Origin: an uncultured Lachnospiraceae bacterium
GTDB taxonomy: Bacteria > Bacillota > Clostridia > Lachnospirales > Lachnospiraceae
Assembly (NCBI GenBank): GCA_910583615.1
Contig: CAJTXP010000067.1
Coordinates: forward strand, 1-16,328
DNA length: 16,328 nucleotides
Direction: 5' to 3'
Shown: one piece after another, positions 7,183-15,043 of the stretch
Layout: every line of letters begins with the position of its first letter
Numbering within the stretch: the stretch's first letter is position 1
Made by a program: the position numbers and the translations under genes
The notes under the pieces: generated by a model
What the model was told of the DNA's origin: nothing
What the model saw: the letters and a program-made list of their open reading frames with translations, nothing else
The model's database searches: none

Positions 7183-8313
7183 ATGTATCAAAAAAGCAGA
7201 GCATGGATTGAACTGGATATGAACAATCTGGCGCACAATATAAACCAGTTCAGAAAAATACTTTCTCCTGAGTGTGCGATCATGCCCGCCGTTAAAGCAA
7301 ATGCTTATGGACATGGCGCCGTTCTTATTGCAAAGGCGTTGCAGGATCTGGAAATTAAAGATTTTTGCGTAGCATCAGCAGATGAGGGAGTTCTGCTTAG
7401 AAAAGCAGGGATTACAGGGCAGATATTGATTTTGGGATATACCTCACCGAATCAGTTTTCGGATCTGGCAAAATACAGTCTTACCCAGACGGTAATTGAT
7501 TTTCCATATGCAAAAATGCTGAATGATTTTGGACAGGCCGTCTTTGCCCATGTTGGAATAGATACGGGTATGCGTCGCCTGGGGGAACGAAGCGAAAATA
7601 TAGAGGAAATCTGTAAAATCTGGGAGCTTGCTCATCTGAGGATAACAGGCGTTTACTCTCACCTGTGTATGTCAGACGGGAGCGGTGATGCAGAACGGAA
7701 GATTACTTTGAAACAGATTGAGGAGTTTCATGAGGTCATAAACCTGCTGTATGAAAAAGGAATCCATCATTTTAAAACGCACATACAGGGGAGCTATGGC
7801 GTATTGAATTATCCTGCCCTGCGGTTTGATTATGCACGCCTGGGAATCGCGCTTTACGGCGTATTAAGTTCTTCCAGAGATCAAATTATTTCTGATATAA
7901 AACTAAAGCCGGTCTTATCATTAAAAGCCAGAATTGCGTGTGTAAAGCAGTTACATAAAGATGAAGCAGTCGGTTATGGTATGACTTACAGAGCTGAGAA
8001 AGAAATGCGGATTGCTGTTGTTGCAATCGGATACGCAGACGGCATTCCCCGGGAATTGTCAAATAAGGGATTTGTGCTGATCAATGGGAAAAAATCGGAT
8101 GTTGTCGGCCGGATCTGCATGGATCAGCTGATGGTGGATGTGACGGATATCAGTGGGGTGTCTTATGGGGATGAAGTCATATTCATCGGGAAAAGCGGAA
8201 GCAGTGAAATTCTGGTTTCAGACCTTGCGGACAGTATCAATACGATATCAAATGAGATTTTAAGCCGGCTGGGAAATCGTTTGGGCAGAGTGGCGATAAA
8301 AAATAAATTTTGA
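7183..8313 (+). CDS. vanT: VanT-like PLP serine/alanine racemase, soluble form
   Basis: A 376-residue alanine-racemase-fold enzyme. It should convert L-Ser (and/or L-Ala) to the D-form with pyridoxal phosphate. The PLP lysine is in A-V-K-A-N-A-Y-G-H-G (K38) and the catalytic tyrosine in V-G-Y-G-M-T-Y (Y265). Segments typical of the VanT racemase domain are H-L-C-M-S-D (160-165), K-T-H-I-Q-G-S-Y-G-V-L-N-Y (198-210), I-G-Y-A-D-G-I-P-R (282-290) and V-G-R-I-C-M-D-Q-L-x-V-D-V-T-D-I. Classical VanT has an additional N-terminal membrane acyltransferase-like half; that half is absent, so this enzyme would be cytoplasmic. The ATG at 7183 is preferred over a TTG at 7165. It sits 33 bases after vanG, same operon. 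A plain Alr is the alternative. Confidence 0.7.
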   Translation: MYQKSRAWIELDMNNLAHNINQFRKILSPECAIMPAVKANAYGHGAVLIAKALQDLEIKDFCVASADEGVLLRKAGITGQILILGYTSPNQFSDLAKYSLTQTVIDFPYAKMLNDFGQAVFAHVGIDTGMRRLGERSENIEEICKIWELAHLRITGVYSHLCMSDGSGDAERKITLKQIEEFHEVINLLYEKGIHHFKTHIQGSYGVLNYPALRFDYARLGIALYGVLSSSRDQIISDIKLKPVLSLKARIACVKQLHKDEAVGYGMTYRAEKEMRIAVVAIGYADGIPRELSNKGFVLINGKKSDVVGRICMDQLMVDVTDISGVSYGDEVIFIGKSGSSEILVSDLADSINTISNEILSRLGNRLGRVAIKNKF

Positions 8314-8363
8314 AGAGAAGGGCATAATGAACAGAGAAGAACTGTGATCTGGAGGAACAGAAA

Positions 8364-9266
8364 ATGCATGATCTTATTATTATCGGGGCAGGAACGGCAG
8401 GATTGTCAGCTGCAGTGTATGGGGCGCGTGCCGGAAAGCGGGTGCTTCTTCTGGAAGAGAATGTCTACGGGGGACAGATTATCTCTGCGACAGAAGTGGA
8501 GAATTACCCAGGCATACGCCGCATATCAGGATATGAGTTCGCGGAGAATCTTTATCGCCAGGCAGTGGAACTGGGAGCAGAGCTGAAATATGAGAAAGCC
8601 GTGAGCATTCAGGAGGAAGGGGGAAAAAAGACAGTCGTTACGAATCGTTCCAGCTATGCCTGCGAAGCAGTGATACTGGCAACCGGAGCCAAAAAGCGCA
8701 GACTGGGGCTTGAAAGAGAAGAGGAGCTGACAGGGGCTGGAGTCTCTTACTGTGCAGTCTGCGACGGGGCTTTTTACCGGGGAAAAGATACAGCTGTTGC
8801 AGGAGGCGGCAATACAGCACTGGAGGATGCCCTGTTTTTGAGCGGCTACTGCAGAAAACTGTATCTGATTCACAGAAGGGATCAGTTTCGGGGAGAGGAA
8901 AGGCTGGTCCGCGCGCTTCGGGAAAAAGATAATGTGACCATGGTAATGGAGAGCCAGATTATCCGCCTGAACGGGAAGGATCGTCTGGAATCCATAACGG
9001 TAAAAAACAGATGCACAGGGGGGACTGGCGAGCTGGCTGTAACCGGACTTTTTATTGCAGTGGGACAGGAACCGGACAACAGGGCATTTTCAGAGGTGGT
9101 CCGTCTGGACCGCGATGGATATATAGAGGCAGGTGAGAACTGCAGGACTGACAAAGGGGGGATTTTTGCAGCAGGAGACTGCCGGACAAAAGAAGTCCGG
9201 CAGCTTGCGACAGCTGCGGCAGACGGAGCTGTGGCAGCGCTTGCAGCCAGTGCTTATCTGAAATAA
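8364..9266 (+). CDS. trxB: thioredoxin reductase-like NAD(P)H flavoprotein
   Basis: A 300-residue cytoplasmic flavoprotein that passes electrons from NAD(P)H through FAD and a disulphide to thioredoxin or a related partner. The FAD motif is G-A-G-T-A-G (8-13). The redox pair C-A-V-C is at 130-133, the pyridine-nucleotide motif G-G-G-N-T-A at 147-152 with H-R-R (170-172), and the C-terminal FAD motif G-D-C-R at 271-274. The length is usual for TrxB. GGAGG lies eight bases before the ATG. It is 50 bases after the racemase with no terminator between, so it may be read through from the van-like genes, although no functional link is obvious. A six-codon frame (8324-8346) in the gap is unlikely to matter. 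Confidence 0.88.
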   Translation: MHDLIIIGAGTAGLSAAVYGARAGKRVLLLEENVYGGQIISATEVENYPGIRRISGYEFAENLYRQAVELGAELKYEKAVSIQEEGGKKTVVTNRSSYACEAVILATGAKKRRLGLEREEELTGAGVSYCAVCDGAFYRGKDTAVAGGGNTALEDALFLSGYCRKLYLIHRRDQFRGEERLVRALREKDNVTMVMESQIIRLNGKDRLESITVKNRCTGGTGELAVTGLFIAVGQEPDNRAFSEVVRLDRDGYIEAGENCRTDKGGIFAAGDCRTKEVRQLATAAADGAVAALAASAYLK

Positions 9267-9273
9267 AACCGGC

Positions 9274-9293
9274 TGGCATTTCCGTGCCGTTTT
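9274..9293 (+). terminator. weak intrinsic terminator after trxB
   Basis: A short stem TGGCA/TGCCG (with one G-U pair) around a six-base loop is followed by TTTT at 9290-9293. It lies eight bases after the trxB stop and immediately before the end of the convergent feoB. The stem is short, so termination may be partial. Confidence 0.45.
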
Positions 9294-9299
9294 GTGTAG

Positions 9300-11447
9300 T
9301 CAGAACCACGGCAGGATCCGGCAGATACCGGTGAAAAGCATGCACAGGCAGATGCCGGCGGCAGTTGGCAGAAGAGCGGCAAGAACGGTCCAGCGAAGAC
9401 TGTTCGTTTCTTTGTGTACAGTTAGAAGCGTTGTGGAGCATGGCCAGTGAAACAGGGAAAAAAGGATCATGCTTACTGCGGTCGTAAAAGTCCAGCCATG
9501 GGAAAGGAGCAGCGCTTTTATGGAGGCCAGGTCTCCTGGCTCTGTCAGGGTTCCCTGAGCCAGATATGCCATGAAGATCACAGGCATTACGATCTCGTTG
9601 GCGGGAAAGCCCAGGAGGAAGGCAATCAGGATTACTCCGTCAAGTCCCATAAGTCTGGCAAAAGGATCCAGAGCAGAAGCGCACAGATGGAGCAGAGTTG
9701 TGCCGCTCCATGTTATATTTGCCATAAACCAGATGATCAGGCCTGCCGGAACGGCAACTACGACGGCTCTGCCCAGTACGAATAAAGTACGGTCGAAGAT
9801 GGAACGCACAATGACAGAACCGATCTGAGGCCTTCGGTAAGGCGGAAGTTCCAGTGTAAATGCAGAAGGGACGCCCCGTAGCAGCGTGACAGAGAGCGCC
9901 CAGGTGACGGCGAACGTCATGCCGATTCCCAGAGTTATTGTAAGAGTCAGAAGGAGAGCACAGAGGAAAGAGGTTCCATGGCTTCCTGACATTCCGGCAA
10001 AAAAAACTGTGATCAGCGTGATCAATATGGGAAAACGGCCGTTGCAGGGAACAAAGCTGTTGGTCAGGATGGCAAGCAGGCGTTCCCTCTCGGAATCAAT
10101 GATCCGGCATCCCGTAACTCCGGCGGCATTACAGCCGAAGCCCATAGCCATGCACAGGGCCTGTTTCCCGCATGCATGGCAGCACTGGAAGGGTTTATCC
10201 AGGTTATAGGCAAGCCTTGGCAGATATCCCATGTCCTCCAGCAGCGTGAACAGGGGGAAGAATATGGCCATGGGCGGAAGCATGACGGAGACGATCCAGG
10301 CGACCACGCGGTAGACGCCGAGAACCAGCATGCTGTGAAGCCATTCGGGGGCATGAAGCTGCCGGAACCACGCGGTCAGGAGATCCTGAAATCGAAAGAG
10401 AAAATCTGCGAGCACCTGTGAAGGGTAGTTGGCTCCGGTGATGGTCAGCCACAGAAGAAAGGCCAGCAGAAGAAACATGGCCGGATAACCGAATAACCGG
10501 CTGGTCAGGATCCGGTCCAGTTTCCAGTCGCGGAACTGATAGGCCGGCTGTTCCATGGTGACTACGTCCTGACACAGCTTCTCTGCAGCCGTGATCAGAG
10601 AAGAGGTTACCAGATCGCGAAAACTTTCGGTATTGATGCCGGCCTCCAAAAGTATGGCGGAAGCCTGTTCCAGGGCATTCTTAACATCTTTGTCATTTAG
10701 AAAAGCCTCACCCAGGCAGGAGCGTATTTCGCACAGGAGCGAATCGTCAGAATCCAGCAGCCGCAGAGCAAGCCAGCGGCTGTCTGGCTGTCCGCCCGTT
10801 TTCTCCTGAATGACCGGGATAAGGGCAGACAGGGCTTTTTCCACCGGTTCCGGATAGACGACATGGTAAACGGACGATTCTGTCTTTTCGGTTATCTGAC
10901 ACAGGGCGCGGGTCAGAGCAGAAAGACTTTTTTTATTGCGGGCAATCGTAGAGATGACGGGGACCCCCAGTCTTTTGGATAGAAGCTCTGTCTGTATCCG
11001 GATGCCTTTTTTTTCTGCTTCATCCATCAGGTTCAGACATACGACGACTCTGGAAGAAATTTCCAGGGCCTGAAGGACCAGATTCAGATTTCTCTCCAGA
11101 CAGGATGCATCACAGATGACGGCGACGGCGTCCGGATTTCCGAAGCACAGGAAATTCCGGGCGATTTCTTCTTCCGCAGAGTGCGCCATAAGGGAATAGG
11201 TACCCGGAAGATCAATCAGGATGCAGGGCTGTCCTTCACAGGTGCATCTGCCCTGTGCGTTGGCGACAGTCTTGCCCGGCCAGTTGCCCGTATGCTGTTT
11301 CATGCCGGTCAGACTGTTGAAAACAGTACTCTTTCCCACATTGGGGTTGCCTGCCAGAGCGATGACTTTCTCTTCTGCATGCTGCCGCTGGATTACAAGA
11401 CCGGAATCCAGGGCATTCGTTCCGGTAGAATGACTGGTAAGACCCAT
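9300..11447 (-). CDS. feoB: ferrous iron transporter FeoB
   Basis: A 715-residue inner-membrane Fe(II) transporter with an N-terminal G domain. GTPase motifs: G1 G-N-P-N-V-G-K-S (33-40), G3 D-L-P-G (79-82), G4 N-L-M-D (139-142) and a G5-like S-T-I-A-R-N-K. The C-terminal half has many hydrophobic segments (gate and core domains) and the conserved G-F-G-C-N segment, here flanked by additional cysteines (F-Q-C-C-H-A-C-G-K and G-V-T-G-C). The G domain is preceded by about 25 extra residues. It follows feoA by nine bases, and its ribosome site (GGAG) overlaps the feoA stop, so the pair is translationally linked. All core motifs are intact. Confidence 0.95.
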   Translation of the reverse strand: MGLTSHSTGTNALDSGLVIQRQHAEEKVIALAGNPNVGKSTVFNSLTGMKQHTGNWPGKTVANAQGRCTCEGQPCILIDLPGTYSLMAHSAEEEIARNFLCFGNPDAVAVICDASCLERNLNLVLQALEISSRVVVCLNLMDEAEKKGIRIQTELLSKRLGVPVISTIARNKKSLSALTRALCQITEKTESSVYHVVYPEPVEKALSALIPVIQEKTGGQPDSRWLALRLLDSDDSLLCEIRSCLGEAFLNDKDVKNALEQASAILLEAGINTESFRDLVTSSLITAAEKLCQDVVTMEQPAYQFRDWKLDRILTSRLFGYPAMFLLLAFLLWLTITGANYPSQVLADFLFRFQDLLTAWFRQLHAPEWLHSMLVLGVYRVVAWIVSVMLPPMAIFFPLFTLLEDMGYLPRLAYNLDKPFQCCHACGKQALCMAMGFGCNAAGVTGCRIIDSERERLLAILTNSFVPCNGRFPILITLITVFFAGMSGSHGTSFLCALLLTLTITLGIGMTFAVTWALSVTLLRGVPSAFTLELPPYRRPQIGSVIVRSIFDRTLFVLGRAVVVAVPAGLIIWFMANITWSGTTLLHLCASALDPFARLMGLDGVILIAFLLGFPANEIVMPVIFMAYLAQGTLTEPGDLASIKALLLSHGWTFTTAVSMILFSLFHWPCSTTLLTVHKETNSLRWTVLAALLPTAAGICLCMLFTGICRILPWF

Positions 11448-11456
11448 AAGAATGTT

Positions 11457-11693
11457 TTACTCCGTCTCGATGATGATATTCTGGCTGTCTTTTGCACGGA
11501 TGGCGATAACGGCGCCGCGGATCAGATAGGCGGACGGATCACCGAGGGGGCTGTGTCCAAGACACATAACCTCAGTATTTGGAGTGAGCCCAAGATCCAT
11601 CAGGCGCCTGCGCATGGTTCCGGCGGTGTCGATACGGGTCACAAGGGCGCACTGCCCTGCCTTAAGCTGACTCAGATTGTGTGATCGTTTCAT
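11457..11693 (-). CDS. feoA: FeoA, ferrous iron transport accessory protein
   Basis: A 78-residue SH3-like protein that supports FeoB at the membrane. Its start, L-S-Q-L-K-A-G-Q, and the D-T-A-G-T-M-R-R-R-L-M-D-L-G-L-T-P-N-T-E-V segment are typical FeoA, followed by L-G-D-P-S-A-Y-L-I-R-G. I chose the ATG at 11693 (GGAGA 12 bases upstream) over a TTG at 11714 that adds seven arginine-rich residues. It is first in feoA-feoB. Upstream (11694-11787) no clear Fur box was recognised. A dyad, GTGT-GAAT-ACAC, lies at about 11764-11775 and a doubled CATAAGA is closer to the gene. Confidence 0.88.
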   Translation of the reverse strand: MKRSHNLSQLKAGQCALVTRIDTAGTMRRRLMDLGLTPNTEVMCLGHSPLGDPSAYLIRGAVIAIRAKDSQNIIIETE

Positions 11694-11787
11694 AAGACGC
11701 TGCGTTCTCCGCAATGGGCGGCATTTAAAAACTCTTATGGTATCTTATGGAACAGACAGGCAGTGTGTGAATACACAGGTTTGAATC

Positions 11788-12408
11788 TTAAAGCTTTTCC
11801 TGAATTTCAAGAGCATAGCTTACCAGATCTTTTGCGATTTTTTGCCGGTATTCCGGTGTCATGCGGGTAACAGGACCGGATACACTGATTCCTCCTACAG
11901 GAATACCGCTGGAATCAATCAGTGCCGTTCCAACACAGACTAACCCTGTCTCCAGTTCTTCATTGTCAACAGCATATCCGTTTTTTCGAATGGAATCCAG
12001 TTCCTTTTGAACTGCCTGTGCCGAACACAGGGTATGTTCGGTCATTTTCTCAAATACCGTACGCTCCAACAACTCCTCGGCCATATCAGAAGGAAGCCGG
12101 GAAAGGATTGCTTTTCCGGCGGCAGTTCGATATAATGGTTCCCTTTGCCCCAGAGAAGTTGCAATCCGCATAGAATGCGGGCTTTCTTTTTTATCCAGAT
12201 AAATAATACTGTCTTTGTCGAAAATCAGGCAGTTGGCAGTCTCTTCGTATTTACTGACCAGAAGATTGAGATAAGGCGAGACAATGCTGCGCAGATCAAT
12301 ATTTACTTTGCTTCCAAGCCGGAAAAGCTCGATTCCCAGATGATATTTTCCACTGACAGGATCCTTTTCGATAAGTTGATAAGCTTCCAGCGTTGAGACC
12401 AGACCATA
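11788..12408 (-). pseudogene. IclR-family regulator, N-terminus deleted
   Basis: The open stretch encodes about 206 residues. It begins in the wing of the helix-turn-helix (L-V-S-T-L-E-A-Y-Q-L-I-E-K) and runs through the whole IclR effector domain: Y-R-T-A-A-G-K-A-I-L-S-R-L-P, N-G-Y-A-V-D-N-E-E-L-E-T-G-L-V-C-V-G-T-A-L and G-G-I-S-V-S-G-P-V-T-R-M. A full IclR protein is about 250 residues. Here a stop (12411-12409) cuts the frame just before the DNA-recognition helix and no start codon remains there. The first internal ATG (12171) would give only part of the effector domain. It could not bind DNA as left. It abuts the GH32 fragment head to head, which suggests one deletion removed both 5' parts. 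Confidence 0.8.
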
Positions 12409-12892
12409 TCATGCCATGACGGTTCCGAGGGAACTGTATGTGAATGAGAAAGGACGTCTGTGCCAGCGCCCGTTAAAGGAGCTGGAAAGAATGCGAAAAA
12501 AAATCTGCCGGAAGCAGTTTGAGGCGGGAACAGGATTTGCGGCAGATGTTCCGGTCTGTTTTGAACTGAAGATTGACATAAACAGTATAACGGCGTCTTC
12601 CGGCCAGGAATTTGAACTGAGGCTTCGGGAATCGGCGGTGTTGCGATATGCGGACAGGGTTCTGAGCCTTGACCTGACGGAGTGCGGCGCGGGCAGAGAG
12701 AGAAAAGAGATCCATCTGACGGAAGTACATGACCTCTGGATTCTGTCGGATACATCCAGTCTGGAAATTTTCGTAAACGGCGGAGAAGAGGTGTTCACCT
12801 CGAGGATTTTTGATTCCCTGGGAGGACTGAAGGTAATGCTTACATCAAGGCAGTGCGGTGGACAGATGGAATTGTATGCTCTGACAATTTGA
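12404..12892 (+). pseudogene. GH32 sucrose-6-phosphate/fructan hydrolase, C-terminal fragment
   Basis: About 160 codons of the C-terminal part of a glycoside hydrolase family 32 enzyme. The fragment begins at the A-M-T-V-P-R-E-L segment that ends the beta-propeller domain and continues through L-C-Q-R-P-L-K-E-L. The C-terminal beta-sandwich follows, with its L-E-I-F-V-N-G-G-E-E-V-F-T-S-R-I-F signature. The catalytic residues (the N-terminal W-M-N-D-P-N aspartate, R-D-P and E-C) are all missing; a full enzyme is about 490 residues. No ribosome site precedes the first ATG (12416). It is therefore not an active enzyme. A strong terminator follows at 12925. Confidence 0.82.
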
Positions 12893-12924
12893 GTAAGAGA
12901 GTATGGGAATATTCAGTTTCTGAT

Positions 12925-12962
12925 AAAGGGATGCGTATTTTATGCATCCCTTTTGACATTTA
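12925..12962. terminator. two-way terminator, copy 1 of a repeat
   Basis: AAAGGGATGC (12925-12934) pairs with GCATCCCTTT around a nine-base loop and is followed by TTTT, a good intrinsic terminator for the rightward GH32 remnant. On the minus strand the stem also ends in TTT, so it can serve the leftward gene whose last codons and stop (12942-12940) lie inside the hairpin. The 19 bases at 12944-12962 recur exactly at 13603-13621. Confidence 0.75.
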
Positions 12963-13473
12963 TGAATTTCCACATACACAGCCCGCCGTAAATAATCAGA
13001 TACAGAATACATACGGCCAGATAAATGAGATACCGTGCTTTCAGGCCGCTGGTGTAGGTTTTGGCGGTCAGATGCGGTTCGACGGAAATATAAGCATTTT
13101 CTCCGATGACGGACAGTACGCGGCGTTCTACAGGAATTCCTTCCCGGATTATTTTCTGACCGGAGGTTTTGGAGACGACTTTCCGGCTCCATCGGTAGCC
13201 GCTTCCGTCGTTTGCGCGGTAATACAGCATGTAAACCGTCTTCGTGGGCTGCAGACGTCGGCTTCGGCTGCTTCCGAAAGTGTTCTTCACCTGTGTGGGA
13301 AGCACTTCACAGGGCGTGAAAGAATGGATCCCCCGGTCGGCATAGTCTGTTGCCGGGCGTATCTGCACATAATTCCATATCGCTACAGCAGCCATACAGG
13401 CAGCAGTAGCAGCGAGCAATGTGAAAAATTTAACTAGAACAGAACGAAATCCTGCAGAGTTGATTCTTTTCAT
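12940..13473 (-). CDS. two-TM membrane protein of unknown function
   Basis: A 177-residue protein from the ATG at 13473, with GGAGG five bases upstream; a GTG 12 bases earlier would overlap the ribosome site. A membrane helix near residues 13-37 is followed by an outer or lumenal stretch of about 95 residues (containing Y-M-L-Y-Y-R-A-N-D-G-S-G-Y-R-W-S-R and V-E-R-R-V-L-S-V). A second helix (about 147-168) leads to a short basic tail. The arrangement resembles small Firmicutes membrane proteins with a DUF3592-like extracellular domain, but I cannot assign a family. It has its own promoter (13506-13534) and is flanked on both sides by copies of the same repeat. The last codons are supplied by the terminator hairpin. 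Confidence 0.6.
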   Translation of the reverse strand: MKRINSAGFRSVLVKFFTLLAATAACMAAVAIWNYVQIRPATDYADRGIHSFTPCEVLPTQVKNTFGSSRSRRLQPTKTVYMLYYRANDGSGYRWSRKVVSKTSGQKIIREGIPVERRVLSVIGENAYISVEPHLTAKTYTSGLKARYLIYLAVCILYLIIYGGLCMWKFINVKRDA

Positions 13474-13505
13474 AGGTTCCTCCACGGCGTTTTATTGTTT
13501 CCCTG

Positions 13506-13534
13506 ATTATAACATCTGCAGGAACAGGATTCAA
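13506..13534 (-). promoter_or_regulatory. sigma-A promoter of the two-TM gene
   Basis: On the minus strand TTGAAT (13534-13529), a 17-base spacer and a perfect TATAAT (13511-13506) lie about 33 bases upstream of the start codon. This is the best promoter for the leftward gene and indicates it is expressed on its own. Confidence 0.75.
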
Positions 13535-13580
13535 TGTGTTACTTTTTATCTTGTGCATTCCATATAATGATGCTATGATA

Positions 13581-13621
13581 AAAAGGGTGCGTATCCGATC
13601 ACGCATCCCTTTTGACATTTA
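13581..13621. terminator. hairpin, copy 2 of the repeat
   Basis: AAAAGGGTGCGT (13581-13592) pairs with ACGCATCCCTTTT (13601-13613) with one bulged base and an eight-base loop, and ends in TTTT on the plus strand. It shares 19 identical bases (13603-13621) with copy 1. It lies between two TATAAT-like motifs (13563, 13574) and the MATE gene, so it either insulates that gene or attenuates transcripts started upstream. Confidence 0.65.
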
Positions 13622-13642
13622 CAAATGTCCGGCAAATATAAA
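13612..13642 (+). promoter_or_regulatory. candidate MATE promoter with an internal palindrome
   Basis: A perfect -35, TTGACA (13612-13617), sits on the 3' edge of the repeat. Possible -10 elements are AATATA (13635-13640, 17-base spacer) or TATAAA (13637-13642, 19-base spacer). Overlapping the -35 and spacer is a perfect dyad, GACATTT-AC-AAATGTC (13614-13629). A dimeric repressor of MarR or TetR type bound there would block polymerase. No regulator gene is adjacent. Confidence 0.5.
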
Positions 13643-13665
13643 ATACAGCAGGAGGAAATGATGAA

Positions 13666-15009
13666 ATGGAAGAGAACAAGATGGGAGTCATGCCTGTAAA
13701 CAGACTGATTATATCCATGTCCCTGCCAATTATGATATCCATGTTGGTACAGGCGCTGTATAATATTGTAGACAGCATTTTTGTTGCAAAGATCAGTGAG
13801 AATGCGCTGACGGCCGTGTCTATGGCGTTTCCGATACAGAATCTGATGATCGCAGTCGGAGTAGGAACCGCTGTCGGCGTAAATGCGTTGCTGGCGCGCG
13901 CACTGGGAGCAAAAGACTATGAAAGAGTAAACAGGATTGCAGAAAATGCAGTCTTTCTGGTGGGAGTGAGCTATGCGCTGTTTCTGATCATTGGCCTGTT
14001 TCTGGTGGAGCCGTTTTACAGAAGCCAGACGGATATAGAAGAGATTGTGGCCTTCGGAAAAGAATATCTGACGATCTGCTGCTGCCTGTCCTTTGGCGTG
14101 TTCACGCAGGTGATGTTTGAGCGGCTTTTACAGGCAACGGGAAAGACCGTTTATACAATGTTCACTCAGGGAGTGGGCGCGATCGTTAACATTATTATGG
14201 ATCCGATTATGATTTTCGGGTTGTTTGGATGTCCGAAGATGGGAGTAGCGGGGGCTGCGGCCGCGACGGTCATTGGACAGATTGTGGCCGGTATACTGTC
14301 CGTGTGGCTGAATCATACGAAAAACCATGAAGTGAAAATATCCATGAAGGGCTTTAAACTGGATTTTCCGGTCATCCGGCAGATTTACGGAATCGGTGTG
14401 CCTTCTATTATTATGCAGGCGATTGGTTCTGTTATGACCTATGGCATGAACCGGATTCTGATCTCCTTTACCTCTACCGCCACGGCGGTTTTCGGCGTGT
14501 ATTTCAAACTTCAGAGCTTTATATTCATGCCGGTGTTCGGTTTGAACAACGGAATCATTCCGATCATTGCCTATAACTATGGAGCCAGGAACAAAGAACG
14601 GGTGATGAGTACAATAAAACACAGTATTGTCTATGCAATGTCCATCATGGTTCTGGGCTTTCTGGTGTTTCAGCTCATGCCGGCCTGGCTTCTTGGGCTG
14701 TTTAACGCATCAGAAACAATGATGCGCATAGGCGTTCCGGCGCTTCGGATTATCAGCATCAGTTTTGTTCTGGCGGGTTTCTGCATTGCATGCGGCAGTG
14801 TGTTTCAGGCGATGGGACGCTCTGTTTACAGTATGGTGGTATCTGTGGCAAGGCAGCTGGTGGTTCTGCTTCCGACGGCGTACGGACTGTCCATGCTTGG
14901 AAACGTGGATGCTGTCTGGTGGGCGTTTCCGGTTGCGGAGCTGATGTCCCTGGCAATGACGGTGTTCTATCTTTTGAGAATAAACCGAAATATTATATCT
15001 ACCCTCTGA
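13666..15009 (+). CDS. MATE-family multidrug/toxin efflux transporter
   Basis: A 447-residue integral membrane protein with about 12 hydrophobic helices in two homologous halves. It exports drugs or metabolites by Na+ or H+ exchange. N-terminal features of the family include the P-I-M-I-S-M-L-V-Q-A-L-Y-N-I-V-D-S-I-F-V start and N-A-L-L-A-R-A-L-G-A-K. The second half repeats the pattern with F-G-L-N-N-G-I-I-P-I-I-A-Y-N-Y-G-A-R, and D-P-I-M-I-F-G lies between. The closest named group is the DinF/NorM-like MATE proteins common in Clostridia. AGGAGG lies ten bases before the ATG at 13666. Two earlier ATGs (13658, 13661) are out of frame. The substrate cannot be told from sequence. Confidence 0.92.
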   Translation: MEENKMGVMPVNRLIISMSLPIMISMLVQALYNIVDSIFVAKISENALTAVSMAFPIQNLMIAVGVGTAVGVNALLARALGAKDYERVNRIAENAVFLVGVSYALFLIIGLFLVEPFYRSQTDIEEIVAFGKEYLTICCCLSFGVFTQVMFERLLQATGKTVYTMFTQGVGAIVNIIMDPIMIFGLFGCPKMGVAGAAAATVIGQIVAGILSVWLNHTKNHEVKISMKGFKLDFPVIRQIYGIGVPSIIMQAIGSVMTYGMNRILISFTSTATAVFGVYFKLQSFIFMPVFGLNNGIIPIIAYNYGARNKERVMSTIKHSIVYAMSIMVLGFLVFQLMPAWLLGLFNASETMMRIGVPALRIISISFVLAGFCIACGSVFQAMGRSVYSMVVSVARQLVVLLPTAYGLSMLGNVDAVWWAFPVAELMSLAMTVFYLLRINRNIISTL

Positions 15010-15043
15010 TGCCATATTCTTATAGAAGTTTTGGAACTGGCAG

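Noticed and set aside
9886..10575. Several frames of 96-123 codons on both strands inside feoB
   Set aside because: All are shadows of feoB, which is intact with all GTPase and membrane motifs.
12853..13437. A 194-codon rightward frame over the two-TM gene
   Set aside because: The opposite strand has a promoter, ribosome site, start and membrane topology; the rightward frame has none and runs through a terminator.
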